Source: CAVQLX01 sp963811605
Lineage (GTDB): Bacteria; Desulfobacterota; Binatia; DP-6
Assembly: GCA_963811605.1 (NCBI GenBank)
Contig: CAWESA010000024.1
Location: 124,001 to 188,000 of the forward strand
DNA length: 64,000 nt
Direction of reading: 5' to 3'
Shown: piece by piece, positions 33,365 through 41,947 of the stretch
Layout: each line of letters opens with the position of its first letter
Numbering within the stretch: the first letter of the stretch is position 1
Position numbers and translations under genes: made by a program
The notes under the pieces: generated by a model
The model's input: only the letters and a program-made list of their open reading frames with translations
Told to the model about the DNA's origin: nothing
Database searches by the model: none

Positions 33365-34678
33365 TCACGCGGTCTCGGGCGTTGCCGCCAACGGCGCCGC
33401 GGCGCCGTTGCGCCGGCCACGCCGGCGGCGACCGCCGCGGCGGCGGCGCCGTCGCGGGGCGCCTTCGGTGGGCGCTTCAGCCTCGGAGCCGGGCTCGCCG
33501 GCGCCCTCGACGCCTGCCGGCTCCTCGTCGGCCTGATCCGCGTCCGGCATGTCGGGGAGCATGTCCGAGGCGGGTGGCGCCAGCTCGTGCTCGGCAGGAA
33601 GGCGGGGCTCGGCGAGCGCTGCGGCGGCGGGCATCGATTCGCCCTCGCCCGGCTCGACCAGCCGGATCGTGCCGCTGCGCGCGACGTCGAGCTGCTTGAT
33701 CCGCCGCAGCCGGGTGATCAGCCGCGGTGAGCCGGGAGGGCGGCTGAACCCGCGCTCGCGCAACGCGTTGGCCAGCGCGTCGAGGCTGACGCCGCCGGGC
33801 GAGGTCACCAGCAGGTCGCGCACCACGCCGACCAGCTCGTCGTGCGGCGCCGTGTGCGGCTCCTCGCTGGCCGAGGCGGGGGCCGCCACCGGGGCGCTCG
33901 GCATGCGCTGCGGCTCGGGGGCGCGGCGATCGGTGCGATCGCTGCGGCCGCGCCAACCGCTGCGCCTCGAGCGTCGCGAGCGCGACTCGCCCGCCGGCGC
34001 GGCGACGGCGGCGCCCTGCCGGCCGGCCAGCGCGCGGTACGAGGTGCGGTGGAAGGTGACGCCGAGGCTGGCGGCCACGTCGCCGACGGCGTCGAACGCC
34101 TGGTCGTCGGAGACGATCTCGATGACGTCGCCGGGTCGGGCGCCGGCGAGCCAGACGCCGGCCGACACGGCGATCCGGAGATCGCTCCAGTCGCGCACGC
34201 CGACGGAGGGTGCGCTGTGCACCAGCGCGGCGCCGTGCTGAGCGAGCAGGCGGGCGGTGTCGTGGCCAATCACGCGCCAGTTGCCGACGGCGGTGAACTC
34301 CGTGCTCCATCCCATCCAGTCGAGGGCGAGATGCTCCAGGACGCGCGAGATGTCTCCGGCGCGGCTGGTGTTCTCGACGTCGAAGAAGACGCCGCGATGG
34401 CGACTGGGCCGTGCAGGCGGCGGCTCGGGTGGCATCAGGCGGGCAGCGAATCCGGGCTCGGGCACGCCGGTCACGATCACCGAGTCGGCAACGGGTTCGA
34501 CGATCGCCTCGAGCACCGGCTCGGGCTCGGCGGCTGGCACCGCCTCTGCCGCGACGAGCTCGGGCTCGACCGTCTTGGGCTTGCGGGCGCGGGGCTTGGG
34601 GGGGGTGGTCTTTCGTGTTCTCTGGGTCGTCGCTCCGGTCTTGCGGGAGCGTTTCGGTGTTGTCACCCGGAGAGGCAT
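33365..34678 (-). CDS. NYN domain protein with OST-HTH/LOTUS domain
   Basis: 437 residues. A basic, Pro-rich N-terminus (1-95), a NYN (PIN-like) nuclease domain (about 96-215: GVFFDVENTSRAGDISRVLEH, SVGVRDWSDLRIAVSAGVWL, VIEIVSDDQAFDAVGDVA with the acidic residues), an Arg-rich linker, an OST-HTH/LOTUS domain (about 275-345: DELVGVVRDLLVTSPGGVSLD, ITRLRRIKQLDV), an acidic stretch, and a C-terminal Arg/Gly tail with runs of arginine. Such proteins are thought to be RNA-binding RNases. The basic tail may bind RNA or the ribosome. ATG 34678 is the family-like start but lacks a good Shine-Dalgarno; a GTG at 34666 is possible. Confidence 0.85.
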   Translation of the reverse strand: MPLRVTTPKRSRKTGATTQRTRKTTPPKPRARKPKTVEPELVAAEAVPAAEPEPVLEAIVEPVADSVIVTGVPEPGFAARLMPPEPPPARPSRHRGVFFDVENTSRAGDISRVLEHLALDWMGWSTEFTAVGNWRVIGHDTARLLAQHGAALVHSAPSVGVRDWSDLRIAVSAGVWLAGARPGDVIEIVSDDQAFDAVGDVAASLGVTFHRTSYRALAGRQGAAVAAPAGESRSRRSRRSGWRGRSDRTDRRAPEPQRMPSAPVAAPASASEEPHTAPHDELVGVVRDLLVTSPGGVSLDALANALRERGFSRPPGSPRLITRLRRIKQLDVARSGTIRLVEPGEGESMPAAAALAEPRLPAEHELAPPASDMLPDMPDADQADEEPAGVEGAGEPGSEAEAPTEGAPRRRRRRGGRRRRGRRNGAAAPLAATPETA

Positions 34679-34789
34679 AGCACGCCCGGGAATCGAGTTC
34701 AGCTCGCCGGCAGGAGCCCCGCGCCGGGTTGACTCGTGTCGGGGGGGCTGCGAATCCCCTTCCATTCGATGCCAGCAAGGAGGCACCGC

Positions 34790-35236
34790 ATGTGGACCGT
34801 GCTCGGTCTGGCGCTGGTCGTGCTCGCGGCCACAGCGGCAGCGCAGTTTCCGCCCGACGTGCGCCAGGCGCTCGCGACCGCGAAGAGCCTGTACGTCGCG
34901 ACCAAGCGTAAGGACGGCAGCACCAGCAAGGTATCTCCCATCTGGTTCATGGCGGACGACGACGCCGTCTACTTCACGACCACCCCGACCAGCTACAAGG
35001 CGAAGCGCATCGCGAGAGGCAGCCCGCTGCTGGTGTGGGTCGGGAGCGAGAACGGGCCGCATTTCGTCGGCAAGGCCGAGCTGCTGCGCGATCCGGCGGT
35101 GGCCGAGAAGATGGCGCCCGCCTACGACCAGAAGTACTGGATCTCCTGGTTCGGGTTCTTCCGGCCGCGCCCCGATCGGGTGCGTGACGGCAAGACGCTG
35201 ATCGTGCGGGTGACGCCGCAGGCGGCCGGAAGCTGA
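34790..35236 (+). CDS. Secreted pyridoxamine 5'-phosphate oxidase-like split-barrel protein
   Basis: 148 residues with an N-terminal signal peptide (WTVLGLALVVLAATAAA) and one split-barrel flavin-binding fold: FPPDVRQALATAKSLYVATK, SPIWFMADDDAVYFTTTPTS, YKAKRIARGSPLLVWVG, then GKTLIVRVTPQ. Most PNPOx-like proteins are cytoplasmic and bind FMN, F420 or heme; export is unusual. ATG with AAGGAGG. Paralogue of 48376-48822. Cofactor unknown. Confidence 0.85.
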   Translation: MWTVLGLALVVLAATAAAQFPPDVRQALATAKSLYVATKRKDGSTSKVSPIWFMADDDAVYFTTTPTSYKAKRIARGSPLLVWVGSENGPHFVGKAELLRDPAVAEKMAPAYDQKYWISWFGFFRPRPDRVRDGKTLIVRVTPQAAGS

Positions 35237-35241
35237 CCCGC

Positions 35242-36438
35242 TCAGGCGACCGGCGGCTCGCCGACGACCTCGCGGCGCTTGGGGTCGTAGCGGATGGCGA
35301 GCTCGCCGCGCGCGATCGCCAGCAGGGTCTCGCCCACCAGCTTTCGCCGCCAGCCCTGCAGCAAGGCGGGCTCCTCCTCGCCGTCGTGGGCACCCTTGGC
35401 GGTGGCCCGCGCGACCAGGGCGTCGAGGTCCCGCGCGCTGGCGATGACCTCGGAGGCGAGCTCGTCACGATCGGCCACCGCCTGCACGGCGGCGCGCAGC
35501 AACGCGACGAGACCGCTCGGCGGCGCCTGGCGGCGGACGCGATCCGGTGGTGTCGGCCATTGCTCGTTCGGACACGCGCGGCCGGTCCGGATGGCCGACA
35601 CGATGGCGCGTCCGTGGCGGTCCACCGTGCCGGGGGACAGGCCGCGCACTCCGCGCAGCTCCTCGACCTGCTCCACGCTGCGGCTGGCGAGCGTGACCAG
35701 CACCACGTCGTTGGCGATGAAGTTGGGACGGATGTTGGCGCGCCGCGCCGCCTTCTCCCGCCAGGCCGCCAGCTCGCGCAGCACGGCGAGCTCGTGCGGA
35801 TCGAGGCGCTGCCAGCCCTTGACGGCACGGAAGCGTTCCTGGTCGGGCATGGCCTGGTAACGCGCGCCGTCCTCGAGCCGCTTCAGCTCCTCCTCCACCC
35901 ACGCCAGCCGGCCCCGGCTGCCGAGGTCGGCCCGCAGGCGATCGTGCAGCCCGAGCAGATGCACGACGTCGGCGCGGGCGTAGACGAGCTGCTCCGGCTG
36001 CAGGGGACGGCGGGTCCAGTCCGTGTAGGTCTGATCCTTGCGGATGCGAACCTTGAGCACCCGCTCCAGCAGCACGCTCAGACCCACCTGCAGGCCGTAC
36101 CCGAGAAAGGCGGCTTCGACCTGCGTATCGACCACGCCCCGCATCGGCTCACCCATGAGAAGCGCCAGGATCTCCAGGTCTTGCCCACCTCCGTGCAGCA
36201 CCACGGGAATCTCCGGGTCACGCAGGAGCGGAAAGAGGGGGGCCAGGTCGGGGAGCGCCGTGGCGTCCAGGATGGCGCACGTCTCGTCCGTGGCGATCTG
36301 GACGACGCCGAGCGTCGGACGGTAGGTCCGCTCCCAGACGAACTCCGTGTCGAGCGCGAGCCGGCCGGCAGACCGGACCTGGTCGGCCAGGGAGACCAGA
36401 TCCTCCCGGGCGGTCAGGAGGCGAGGGGTGTCGGCCAC
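35242..36438 (-). CDS. rnd: Ribonuclease D
   Basis: 398 residues (E. coli RNase D 375). 3'-5' exoribonuclease maturing tRNA 3' ends. DEDD-type exonuclease domain: ALDTEFVWERTYRP (D, E), VVDTQVEAAFLGYG (D), and YARADVVHLLGLHDRL (Y, D), then an HRDC domain (about 205-290, RLDPHELAVLRELAAWRE) and a second C-terminal helical domain. GTG 36438 is 9 bases after a candidate -10, with no Shine-Dalgarno site. Divergent from the acyl-CoA dehydrogenase gene. Confidence 0.94.
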   Translation of the reverse strand: MADTPRLLTAREDLVSLADQVRSAGRLALDTEFVWERTYRPTLGVVQIATDETCAILDATALPDLAPLFPLLRDPEIPVVLHGGGQDLEILALLMGEPMRGVVDTQVEAAFLGYGLQVGLSVLLERVLKVRIRKDQTYTDWTRRPLQPEQLVYARADVVHLLGLHDRLRADLGSRGRLAWVEEELKRLEDGARYQAMPDQERFRAVKGWQRLDPHELAVLRELAAWREKAARRANIRPNFIANDVVLVTLASRSVEQVEELRGVRGLSPGTVDRHGRAIVSAIRTGRACPNEQWPTPPDRVRRQAPPSGLVALLRAAVQAVADRDELASEVIASARDLDALVARATAKGAHDGEEEPALLQGWRRKLVGETLLAIARGELAIRYDPKRREVVGEPPVA

Positions 36439-36447
36439 GGTGGGCTT

Positions 36448-36476
36448 CAGGTACCTGGCTGACCTGCCGCTCGCAA
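36448..36476 (-). promoter_or_regulatory. Candidate promoter of rnd
   Basis: On the minus strand TTGCGA (36471-36476), 17 bases, TACCTG (36448-36453), 9 bases to the GTG. Confidence 0.45.
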
Positions 36477-36503
36477 CCTGAGCGCGATCCCGGCGCCCCT
36501 GGC

Positions 36504-36533
36504 TCGACTCGCCAGTGACGTCCCTGCTACTCG
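36504..36533 (+). promoter_or_regulatory. Candidate leaderless promoter of the acyl-CoA dehydrogenase gene
   Basis: TCGACT (36504-36509), 18 bases, TACTCG (36528-36533), 6 bases to the ATG at 36540. Confidence 0.35.
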
Positions 36534-36539
36534 GTCGCC

Positions 36540-37724
36540 ATGGCAGAGCAGACCATCGACGCCTTCCGCCTCGAGCTGCGCGCCTGGCTCGAGACCAACC
36601 TTCCCGATCGTCTCCGACCGGAGAACGCCGCAGGGATCGCGGAGGACGAGCGCGTGCGCGGGCTGCGCGAGTGGCAGCGGACGCTGGCGGAGGCACGCTG
36701 GGTGGGGATCCACTGGCCGCGCGAGTTCGGCGGCCGGGACGCCACCATCCCCGAGCAGCTCGCCTACGTCGAGGAGATGGCGCGGGCACGAGCACCCGAG
36801 GTGATCGGCAACCTGGGGATCGGAATCGCGGGGCCGCCGATCATCGCCTACGGCACCGAGGAGCAGAAGCGTCGCTTCCTGCCCCGCATCCTGGCCGCCG
36901 ACGACCTGTGGTGCTTCGGCTTTTCCGAGCCCGGCGCCGGATCGGACCTGGCGTCGCTGCGCACGCAGGCGATTCTCGACGGGGACCACTTCCGCCTGAG
37001 CGGCCAGAAGGTGTGGACCACGCTCGCGCACCAGGCCGACTGGTGCATGGTGCTGTGCCGGACGGACCCGGAGACCACGCGTGCTCGCGGCGTGTCGTGC
37101 CTGCTGGTCGACATGCGCAGCCCCGGCATCGAGGTGCGCCCGCTGCGTCAGATGACGGGCGACGCCGATTTCAACGAGGTGTTCTTCGAGGACGTGCGCG
37201 TGCCGCGCCAGAACCTCCTCGGCGAGCTGCACGGCGGCTGGCAGATCGCGGTCTCCGCGCTCCAGAACGAGCGCGGCATCCTCTACGTCGTCGGCATGCA
37301 GGTGCTGCTGAAGGAGCAGCGCGATCGCCTCATCGCCATGGCACGCGAGCGCGGCGCCGGGCGCGACCCGATCCTGCGCCAGGAGCTGGCCAGGGCCTAT
37401 CTCGGCACCGAGGTCTTCCGCTTCACCTGCCAGCGCACGCTCGACAAGCTGGTGCGATTCGGCTTCCCGGGGCCGGAATCCGCCATCATCAAGCTGCACT
37501 GGACGGAGCTGACGCAGCTGATGCCGCGGGTGGCGATGGAGATGCTCGGGCCGCAGGGACTGCTGTACGACACGCCGGAAGCGCGAGGTCACGAGGGCAA
37601 CCCCGAGGAGCTGGTGCAGCGGTCGTACCTGGCGTCGCGCGCGGCGAGCATCGCATCGGGCACCTCCGAGATCATGCGGGGCATCATCGCGATGCAGTTC
37701 CTCGGCTTGCCGCGCGGAGCCTGA
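36540..37724 (+). CDS. Acyl-CoA dehydrogenase
   Basis: 394 residues, full length. FAD enzyme introducing a C2-C3 double bond in acyl-CoA. Substrate-binding motif WCFGFSEPGAGSDLASL near 123-139, FAD-binding NERGILYVVGMQ, and the C-terminal SGTSEIMRGIIA motif are present. The sequence resembles the FadE17/18/26-29 type (steroid or branched-chain acyl-CoA), often working in heterotetramers, but no partner is adjacent. A perfect GAGGCGCCTC palindrome covers the stop codon. Redox partner would be ETF, not in the window. Confidence 0.93.
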   Translation: MAEQTIDAFRLELRAWLETNLPDRLRPENAAGIAEDERVRGLREWQRTLAEARWVGIHWPREFGGRDATIPEQLAYVEEMARARAPEVIGNLGIGIAGPPIIAYGTEEQKRRFLPRILAADDLWCFGFSEPGAGSDLASLRTQAILDGDHFRLSGQKVWTTLAHQADWCMVLCRTDPETTRARGVSCLLVDMRSPGIEVRPLRQMTGDADFNEVFFEDVRVPRQNLLGELHGGWQIAVSALQNERGILYVVGMQVLLKEQRDRLIAMARERGAGRDPILRQELARAYLGTEVFRFTCQRTLDKLVRFGFPGPESAIIKLHWTELTQLMPRVAMEMLGPQGLLYDTPEARGHEGNPEELVQRSYLASRAASIASGTSEIMRGIIAMQFLGLPRGA

Positions 37725-37754
37725 GGCGCCTCGCTCCCGGTCGTTCCGCATTCC

Positions 37755-39164
37755 ATGAGCCGGAGTCGGACGCGGGTTCGGAACGTGTTCGTGCGGGCGC
37801 TGGGGGTGATCTTCGTTATCGCCTTCTGGTCGCTCGGATCCCAGGTCGTCCTGCTGTACGGCGAGCGAGGGTTGCAGCCGGCGTGTCCGGCGGCGACCGA
37901 GGCGCTGGTGACGATCTTCCGGCTCCACTGCAGCGACGGGTGGCTGTCGTGGGGCACGGTGGCCGGGGCGGTGCTCGGCACCGTGCTGGCCCTCGGCTAC
38001 GCGCCGCGCTGGGCGCTGCTCGGCTGCTGGCTCCTCTACACGTCGTACGTCACCGTCGGGCAGGTGTTCCTGTCCTTCCAGTGGGACAACCTGCTGCTGG
38101 AGTCCGCGTTCTTCGCCCTCTTCGTGACGCCCGGCGGCTGGCGGCTGCGGGATGGACGGCCGCCGCACCCGCTTGGCGTCTTCCTCATGCAGTGGCTGCT
38201 GTTCCGGCTCTACCTCGAGTCCGGGCTCGCGAAGCTCCTGCTCGGCGACGCCACCTGGCGTGATCTGACCGCCATGGCGACGTACTGGGAGACCGCGCCG
38301 CTGCCGACCTGGGTCGGCTGGTACGCCCACCAGATGCCGATGTGGGCGCAGCGGGCGAGCAGCGCGCTGACGCTCGGGGTCGAGCTCGGACTGCCCTGGC
38401 TGATCTGGGCACCGCGGGCGCTGCGCCCGCTCGTCTTCGTGGCCCTGGTGGCGTTCCAGCTCGTCGTGCTGCTGACCGCGAACTACGGCTTCTTCAACTA
38501 CCTCTCCCTGGCGCTGTGCCTCTGGGTGCTCGACGACGGACACCTGGCGAGGCTCGGCGGCCGCGCCGCGGTCGACGTCGCGTACGAGCCGTCCCGGCGA
38601 GCCACCGTCGCCCTGGCCGCGGCGACGGCCGTTCTGGTGCCGCTCTCGCTGGTGCCATTCCTCCCGCTGGTGGCACCCCTCCGTCCGCTCGCCACGGCCC
38701 TCCTCCCGGTCCGGGCCGTGCTCGACGAGGTCCGCTCGATCAACGCCTATCACCTGTTCGCGCAGATGACGCTGGTCCGGCGCGAGGCCGTCATCGAGGG
38801 CTCGAGCGACGGGACCACCTGGCAATCGTACGAGCTGCGCTACGAGCCGGGCGACGTCGACCGTGCCCCACCCTTCGTTGCGCCGCACCAGCCACGCGTC
38901 GACTTCCAGATCTGGTTCCTGCTGCTCGGACGCGGGCTGGCGCCGTGGTTCGCCACCCTGCTCGACCGCCTGCAGCACGACCCGGCCACGGTGGCGCCGC
39001 TCCTGGCACGCGATCCGTTCCCGGAGGAACCGCCGCGCCTCGTCCGGATCGCCGTCTATCGCTATCGCTTCACCGACGCGGCGACGCGCGCGCGCACCGG
39101 TGCCTGGTGGTCGCGCGAGCTGGAAGGCACCTCGCGCCCGTTCGGCGCGGCGGCCGCGCGCTAG
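37755..39164 (+). CDS. Lipase maturation factor family protein
   Basis: 469 residues, integral membrane protein with about 9-10 helices. VFLSFQWDNLLLESAFFALF, LFRLYLESGLAKLLLGD, TYWETAPLPTWVGWYAHQMP and YELRYEPGDVDRAPPFVAPHQPRVDFQ (in parts) match the LMF1/DUF1222 family. Vertebrate LMF1 assists lipase folding in the ER; the bacterial function is unknown. The C-terminal soluble domain includes WWSRELEG. No lipase is adjacent. ATG 37755 gives a basic N-terminus before the first helix. Confidence 0.9.
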   Translation: MSRSRTRVRNVFVRALGVIFVIAFWSLGSQVVLLYGERGLQPACPAATEALVTIFRLHCSDGWLSWGTVAGAVLGTVLALGYAPRWALLGCWLLYTSYVTVGQVFLSFQWDNLLLESAFFALFVTPGGWRLRDGRPPHPLGVFLMQWLLFRLYLESGLAKLLLGDATWRDLTAMATYWETAPLPTWVGWYAHQMPMWAQRASSALTLGVELGLPWLIWAPRALRPLVFVALVAFQLVVLLTANYGFFNYLSLALCLWVLDDGHLARLGGRAAVDVAYEPSRRATVALAAATAVLVPLSLVPFLPLVAPLRPLATALLPVRAVLDEVRSINAYHLFAQMTLVRREAVIEGSSDGTTWQSYELRYEPGDVDRAPPFVAPHQPRVDFQIWFLLLGRGLAPWFATLLDRLQHDPATVAPLLARDPFPEEPPRLVRIAVYRYRFTDAATRARTGAWWSRELEGTSRPFGAAAAR

Positions 39165-39992
39165 TCAGGCGGGCCGCCAGCGGCCGTCGCGCAGGACGAG
39201 GTTCCTCGGCGGCAGCTCGGGGTGCCCGGTGTTGTCCGGGTAGCTGAGCGTGGGCACCCCGCCGCCGTCGACCACCTCGGGTCGCACGGCGCGCACGACG
39301 CGCTGCCGGGCGTCGGCGAGAACGGCGTCGACCGTGGGGAAGCCCCCGAGATCGTCGAGGGTCCGCACCGTCGGTGGGATCAGCATGATGTCGCCGCGCT
39401 CGTAGGCCGCCAGCGCCGCGCGCGGAGTGTACCAGCGACAGCTCACCGTCTCGGTGCCGTCGGCGCACGGATCCTGCCCGGGCGGCACGCGTCCGACCAG
39501 GAAGCGGGTATCGAAGCGGCGCGGATTCTGCCTCGGCGTGATCCAGCGCGCGAGGTAGTACAGCCCGTCGGTGGCGGGACGGAGCCCGTGTGCGTCGAGC
39601 AGCGGACCGAAGCCCTCGCCGGCGTGCAGCCTCGCCCGCAGCGCGGTGAGCTCCGGCGCGAGCGGGCCCTCGATCACCCGGTCACCGGACCACGCCAGGA
39701 GGATGCCGACCTCCTCGAACAGCTCGCGGATCGCCGCCACCCAGTAGGGCAGCGCGCCGGGGGGCGTGTCGCCCTCCTCCGCCGGCGCCCAGGCCTGGTC
39801 CGGCGGCAGCGTGGCGTTGGCGATCTCGTGATCGCCGGGATCGACGACGCCGCCCGGAAACGCGTGCACGCCCGGGAAGGTGACGCTGCCGTGCCGCTCG
39901 AGCATGAGGAGCGAGAACGGAGCGTCGTCGCCCGACTCCTCCCTGAGGAGAACCACGGTGCTCGAGGGGAGGGGCTCGACGACGTTGGCCAC
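39165..39992 (-). CDS. Nudix hydrolase (NUDT19-like)
   Basis: 275 residues. SLLMLERHGSVTFPGVHAFPGGVVDPGD and the Nudix helix AAIRELFEEVGILLAW (REL-FEEVG) are clear; the overall layout resembles NUDT7/NUDT19-type acyl-CoA diphosphatases, with an insertion before the Nudix helix and a C-terminal extension FDTRFLVGRVP. It probably hydrolyses CoA or acyl-CoA to phosphopantetheine derivatives. GTG 39992 lies 6 bases after a TACAGT -10, with no Shine-Dalgarno. Ends directly against the converging lipase maturation factor gene. Confidence 0.88.
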   Translation of the reverse strand: MANVVEPLPSSTVVLLREESGDDAPFSLLMLERHGSVTFPGVHAFPGGVVDPGDHEIANATLPPDQAWAPAEEGDTPPGALPYWVAAIRELFEEVGILLAWSGDRVIEGPLAPELTALRARLHAGEGFGPLLDAHGLRPATDGLYYLARWITPRQNPRRFDTRFLVGRVPPGQDPCADGTETVSCRWYTPRAALAAYERGDIMLIPPTVRTLDDLGGFPTVDAVLADARQRVVRAVRPEVVDGGGVPTLSYPDNTGHPELPPRNLVLRDGRWRPA

Positions 39993-39998
39993 GCGGCG

Positions 39999-40004
39999 AC
40001 TGTA
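39999..40004 (-). promoter_or_regulatory. Candidate -10 element of the Nudix gene
   Basis: TACAGT on the minus strand, 6 bases before the GTG at 39992; the -35 (TGGACC, 17 bases further) is weak. The opposite strand reads TAGCCT nearby, so both divergent genes may start here. Confidence 0.33.
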
Positions 40005-40080
40005 GCCTCTGCCATGGCCGGGGTCCACAAACCGCGGCTTGACCCGGCGGGCCGCCGCCCGCATGAAACGGAGCGTCCGC

Positions 40081-40770
40081 ATGATCGACGTTCGCGACGT
40101 CTCCCGCCTCTACCACCGAGGCGTCGACCTGGTGCATGCCCTGGAGCACGTCAGCGTGCACGTGCCGACCGGTCGCTTCGTGGCCCTGATGGGGCCGTCG
40201 GGCTCCGGCAAGTCCACCCTCCTGCACCTGGTCGCCGGCCTGGATCGCCCCGACACGGGCGAGGTGGTGGTCGCCGGCCAGCCGCTCTCCCGCCTGGACG
40301 AGGACGGCCTGGCCGCCTGGCGAGCACGTCACGTCGGCCTGATCTTCCAGTTCTACAACCTGTTGCCGGTGCTGACCGCGGTCGAGAACGTCGAGCTGCC
40401 GCTGCTGCTCACGAACCTCGGCCGCAGCGCGCGCCACGACCGTGCCCTCGTCGCCCTGCGTGCCGTCGGGCTGCCGCACCGGGCCGATCACCGCCCGCAG
40501 CAGCTCTCCGGCGGCGAGCAGCAGCGGGTCGCCATCGCCCGCGCCATCGTGACCGATCCCGATCTGCTGGTCGCCGACGAGCCCACGGGCGACCTCGACG
40601 CGAAGAGCGCGGAGGACATCCTCACCCTGCTGCGCGAGCTCAATCGCGCCTTCGAGAAGACCATCGTCATGGTGACGCACGACCCGCGCGCCGAACGCTG
40701 GGTCGACACGGTGGTGCGGCTCGACAAGGGCGTCCTGGTGGACGACGGCGGCCTCGGGACGGCGGCATGA
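40081..40770 (+). CDS. ABC transporter ATP-binding protein (MacB/LolD type)
   Basis: 229 residues. Walker A MGPSGSGKSTLL, Q-loop FQFYNLLPVLTA, ABC signature LSGGEQQRVAIARAI, Walker B DLLVADEPTGDLD and H-loop MVTHDPR are intact. FYNLLP and DEPTGDLD place it in the MacB/LolD/FtsE group, which power mechanotransmission rather than classic substrate pumping. ATG 40081 is preferred (MIDVRDVSRLY); starts at 40063 and 40039 are possible. First gene of a four-gene operon with two permeases and an adaptor; the stop overlaps the next start (ATGA). Confidence 0.94.
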   Translation: MIDVRDVSRLYHRGVDLVHALEHVSVHVPTGRFVALMGPSGSGKSTLLHLVAGLDRPDTGEVVVAGQPLSRLDEDGLAAWRARHVGLIFQFYNLLPVLTAVENVELPLLLTNLGRSARHDRALVALRAVGLPHRADHRPQQLSGGEQQRVAIARAIVTDPDLLVADEPTGDLDAKSAEDILTLLRELNRAFEKTIVMVTHDPRAERWVDTVVRLDKGVLVDDGGLGTAA

Positions 40771-41942
40771 CGTATCCCGGCCTCGTGCTGCGCAATCTCG
40801 TGCGCCACCCGCTGCGCAGCACCCTGACGACACTGTCGATCGCGCTGTCGATCTTCCTGGTCTGTGCGGTGCTGACGCTGCCGTCGGCGCTCGACGCCAT
40901 CCTCGAGCAGGCGGCGTCGAACGTGCGCATCTCGGTGCACCACAAGGCCGGGCTGACCTACTGGCTGCCGTCGTCGTTCGTGCAGCGCGTGAAGAGCATC
41001 CCCGGCGTCGTCGCGGTGAACCAGTACTCCTGGTTCGGCGGCATCTACGACGAGCCCAAGAACATGTTCCCGAACTTCGCCATCGATCCCGAGGGCGTGG
41101 GCGAGATGTGGGCGGACTACCACATCGACCCGACCGCGCTGGCGCGCTTCAAGACCATCAGGAACGGCGCCCTCGTCGGCGAGGACTCGATGAAGAAGTT
41201 CGGCTGGCGCATCGGGCAGAACGTCACGCTGCGCGGCACGCTCTTTCCGGTCGATCTCACCTTCGAGATCGTCGGCATCATCCCGGCCAAGCTCAACACC
41301 GGTGGCGCCCAGATCTTCTGGTTCAATCGCAAGTATCTCGAGGAGGCGATGGAGGCGAAGGGGGGGATGAAGAACGTGGGCATGATCTGGCTGCGCGCCG
41401 AGCGTCCCGACATGGTCGACGGTATCATCGCGCAGGTGGACGCCATGTTCCGCAACTCCGAGGCGGAGATCGCCGCCGAGACCGAGAAGGCCTTCATCGG
41501 CGGCTTCATGAGCTCGTTCGCCGGTCTCATGCGCGTGATCCTGATCGTCGGCTTCCTGGTGGTCGGCGCCGTCGTCCTGATCGCGGCCAACACCAGTGCC
41601 ATGGGCATCCGCGAGCGCATCCCGGAGATCGCCATCCTGAAGAGCATCGGCTTCCGCCGGCGCCCGATCCTGGCCGCGCTGCTCGCCGAGTCGACGCTCC
41701 AGGGCCTGGTCGGTGGGCTGCTGGGTGCGGGCGGCGCGTACGGCGTGCTCGAAGCCCTGCGCCTCTCCGGCAAGACCGGCGCCGGCGGCATTCTCGGCCC
41801 CCTCGGCGGCTTCCGCATGTCGCCGGCGATCGCGGTCGAGGGGCTCGCCATCGCCGTCGTCGTCGGGTTCGTCGCGGGCTTCGTGCCGGCGTGGAACGGG
41901 GCCCGCATCAACGTCATCGAGGCGCTGCGCAAGCTCTTCTGA
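40767..41942 (+). CDS. ABC transporter permease, FtsX/MacB type (first)
   Basis: 391 residues: one N-terminal helix (STLTTLSIALSIFLVCAVL), a large periplasmic MacB-PCD domain (about 45-255), and three C-terminal helices with the FtsX core (VILIVGFLVVGAVVLIAANT, AIVVGFVAGFVPAWNGARI in part) and the coupling motif REIAILKS-like RIPEIAILKSIGFRRR. Typical of MacB-like permeases that move substrate from periplasm outward. Overlaps the ATPase gene by 4 bases. Confidence 0.93.
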   Translation: MTYPGLVLRNLVRHPLRSTLTTLSIALSIFLVCAVLTLPSALDAILEQAASNVRISVHHKAGLTYWLPSSFVQRVKSIPGVVAVNQYSWFGGIYDEPKNMFPNFAIDPEGVGEMWADYHIDPTALARFKTIRNGALVGEDSMKKFGWRIGQNVTLRGTLFPVDLTFEIVGIIPAKLNTGGAQIFWFNRKYLEEAMEAKGGMKNVGMIWLRAERPDMVDGIIAQVDAMFRNSEAEIAAETEKAFIGGFMSSFAGLMRVILIVGFLVVGAVVLIAANTSAMGIRERIPEIAILKSIGFRRRPILAALLAESTLQGLVGGLLGAGGAYGVLEALRLSGKTGAGGILGPLGGFRMSPAIAVEGLAIAVVVGFVAGFVPAWNGARINVIEALRKLF

Positions 41943-41947
41943 TCGCC

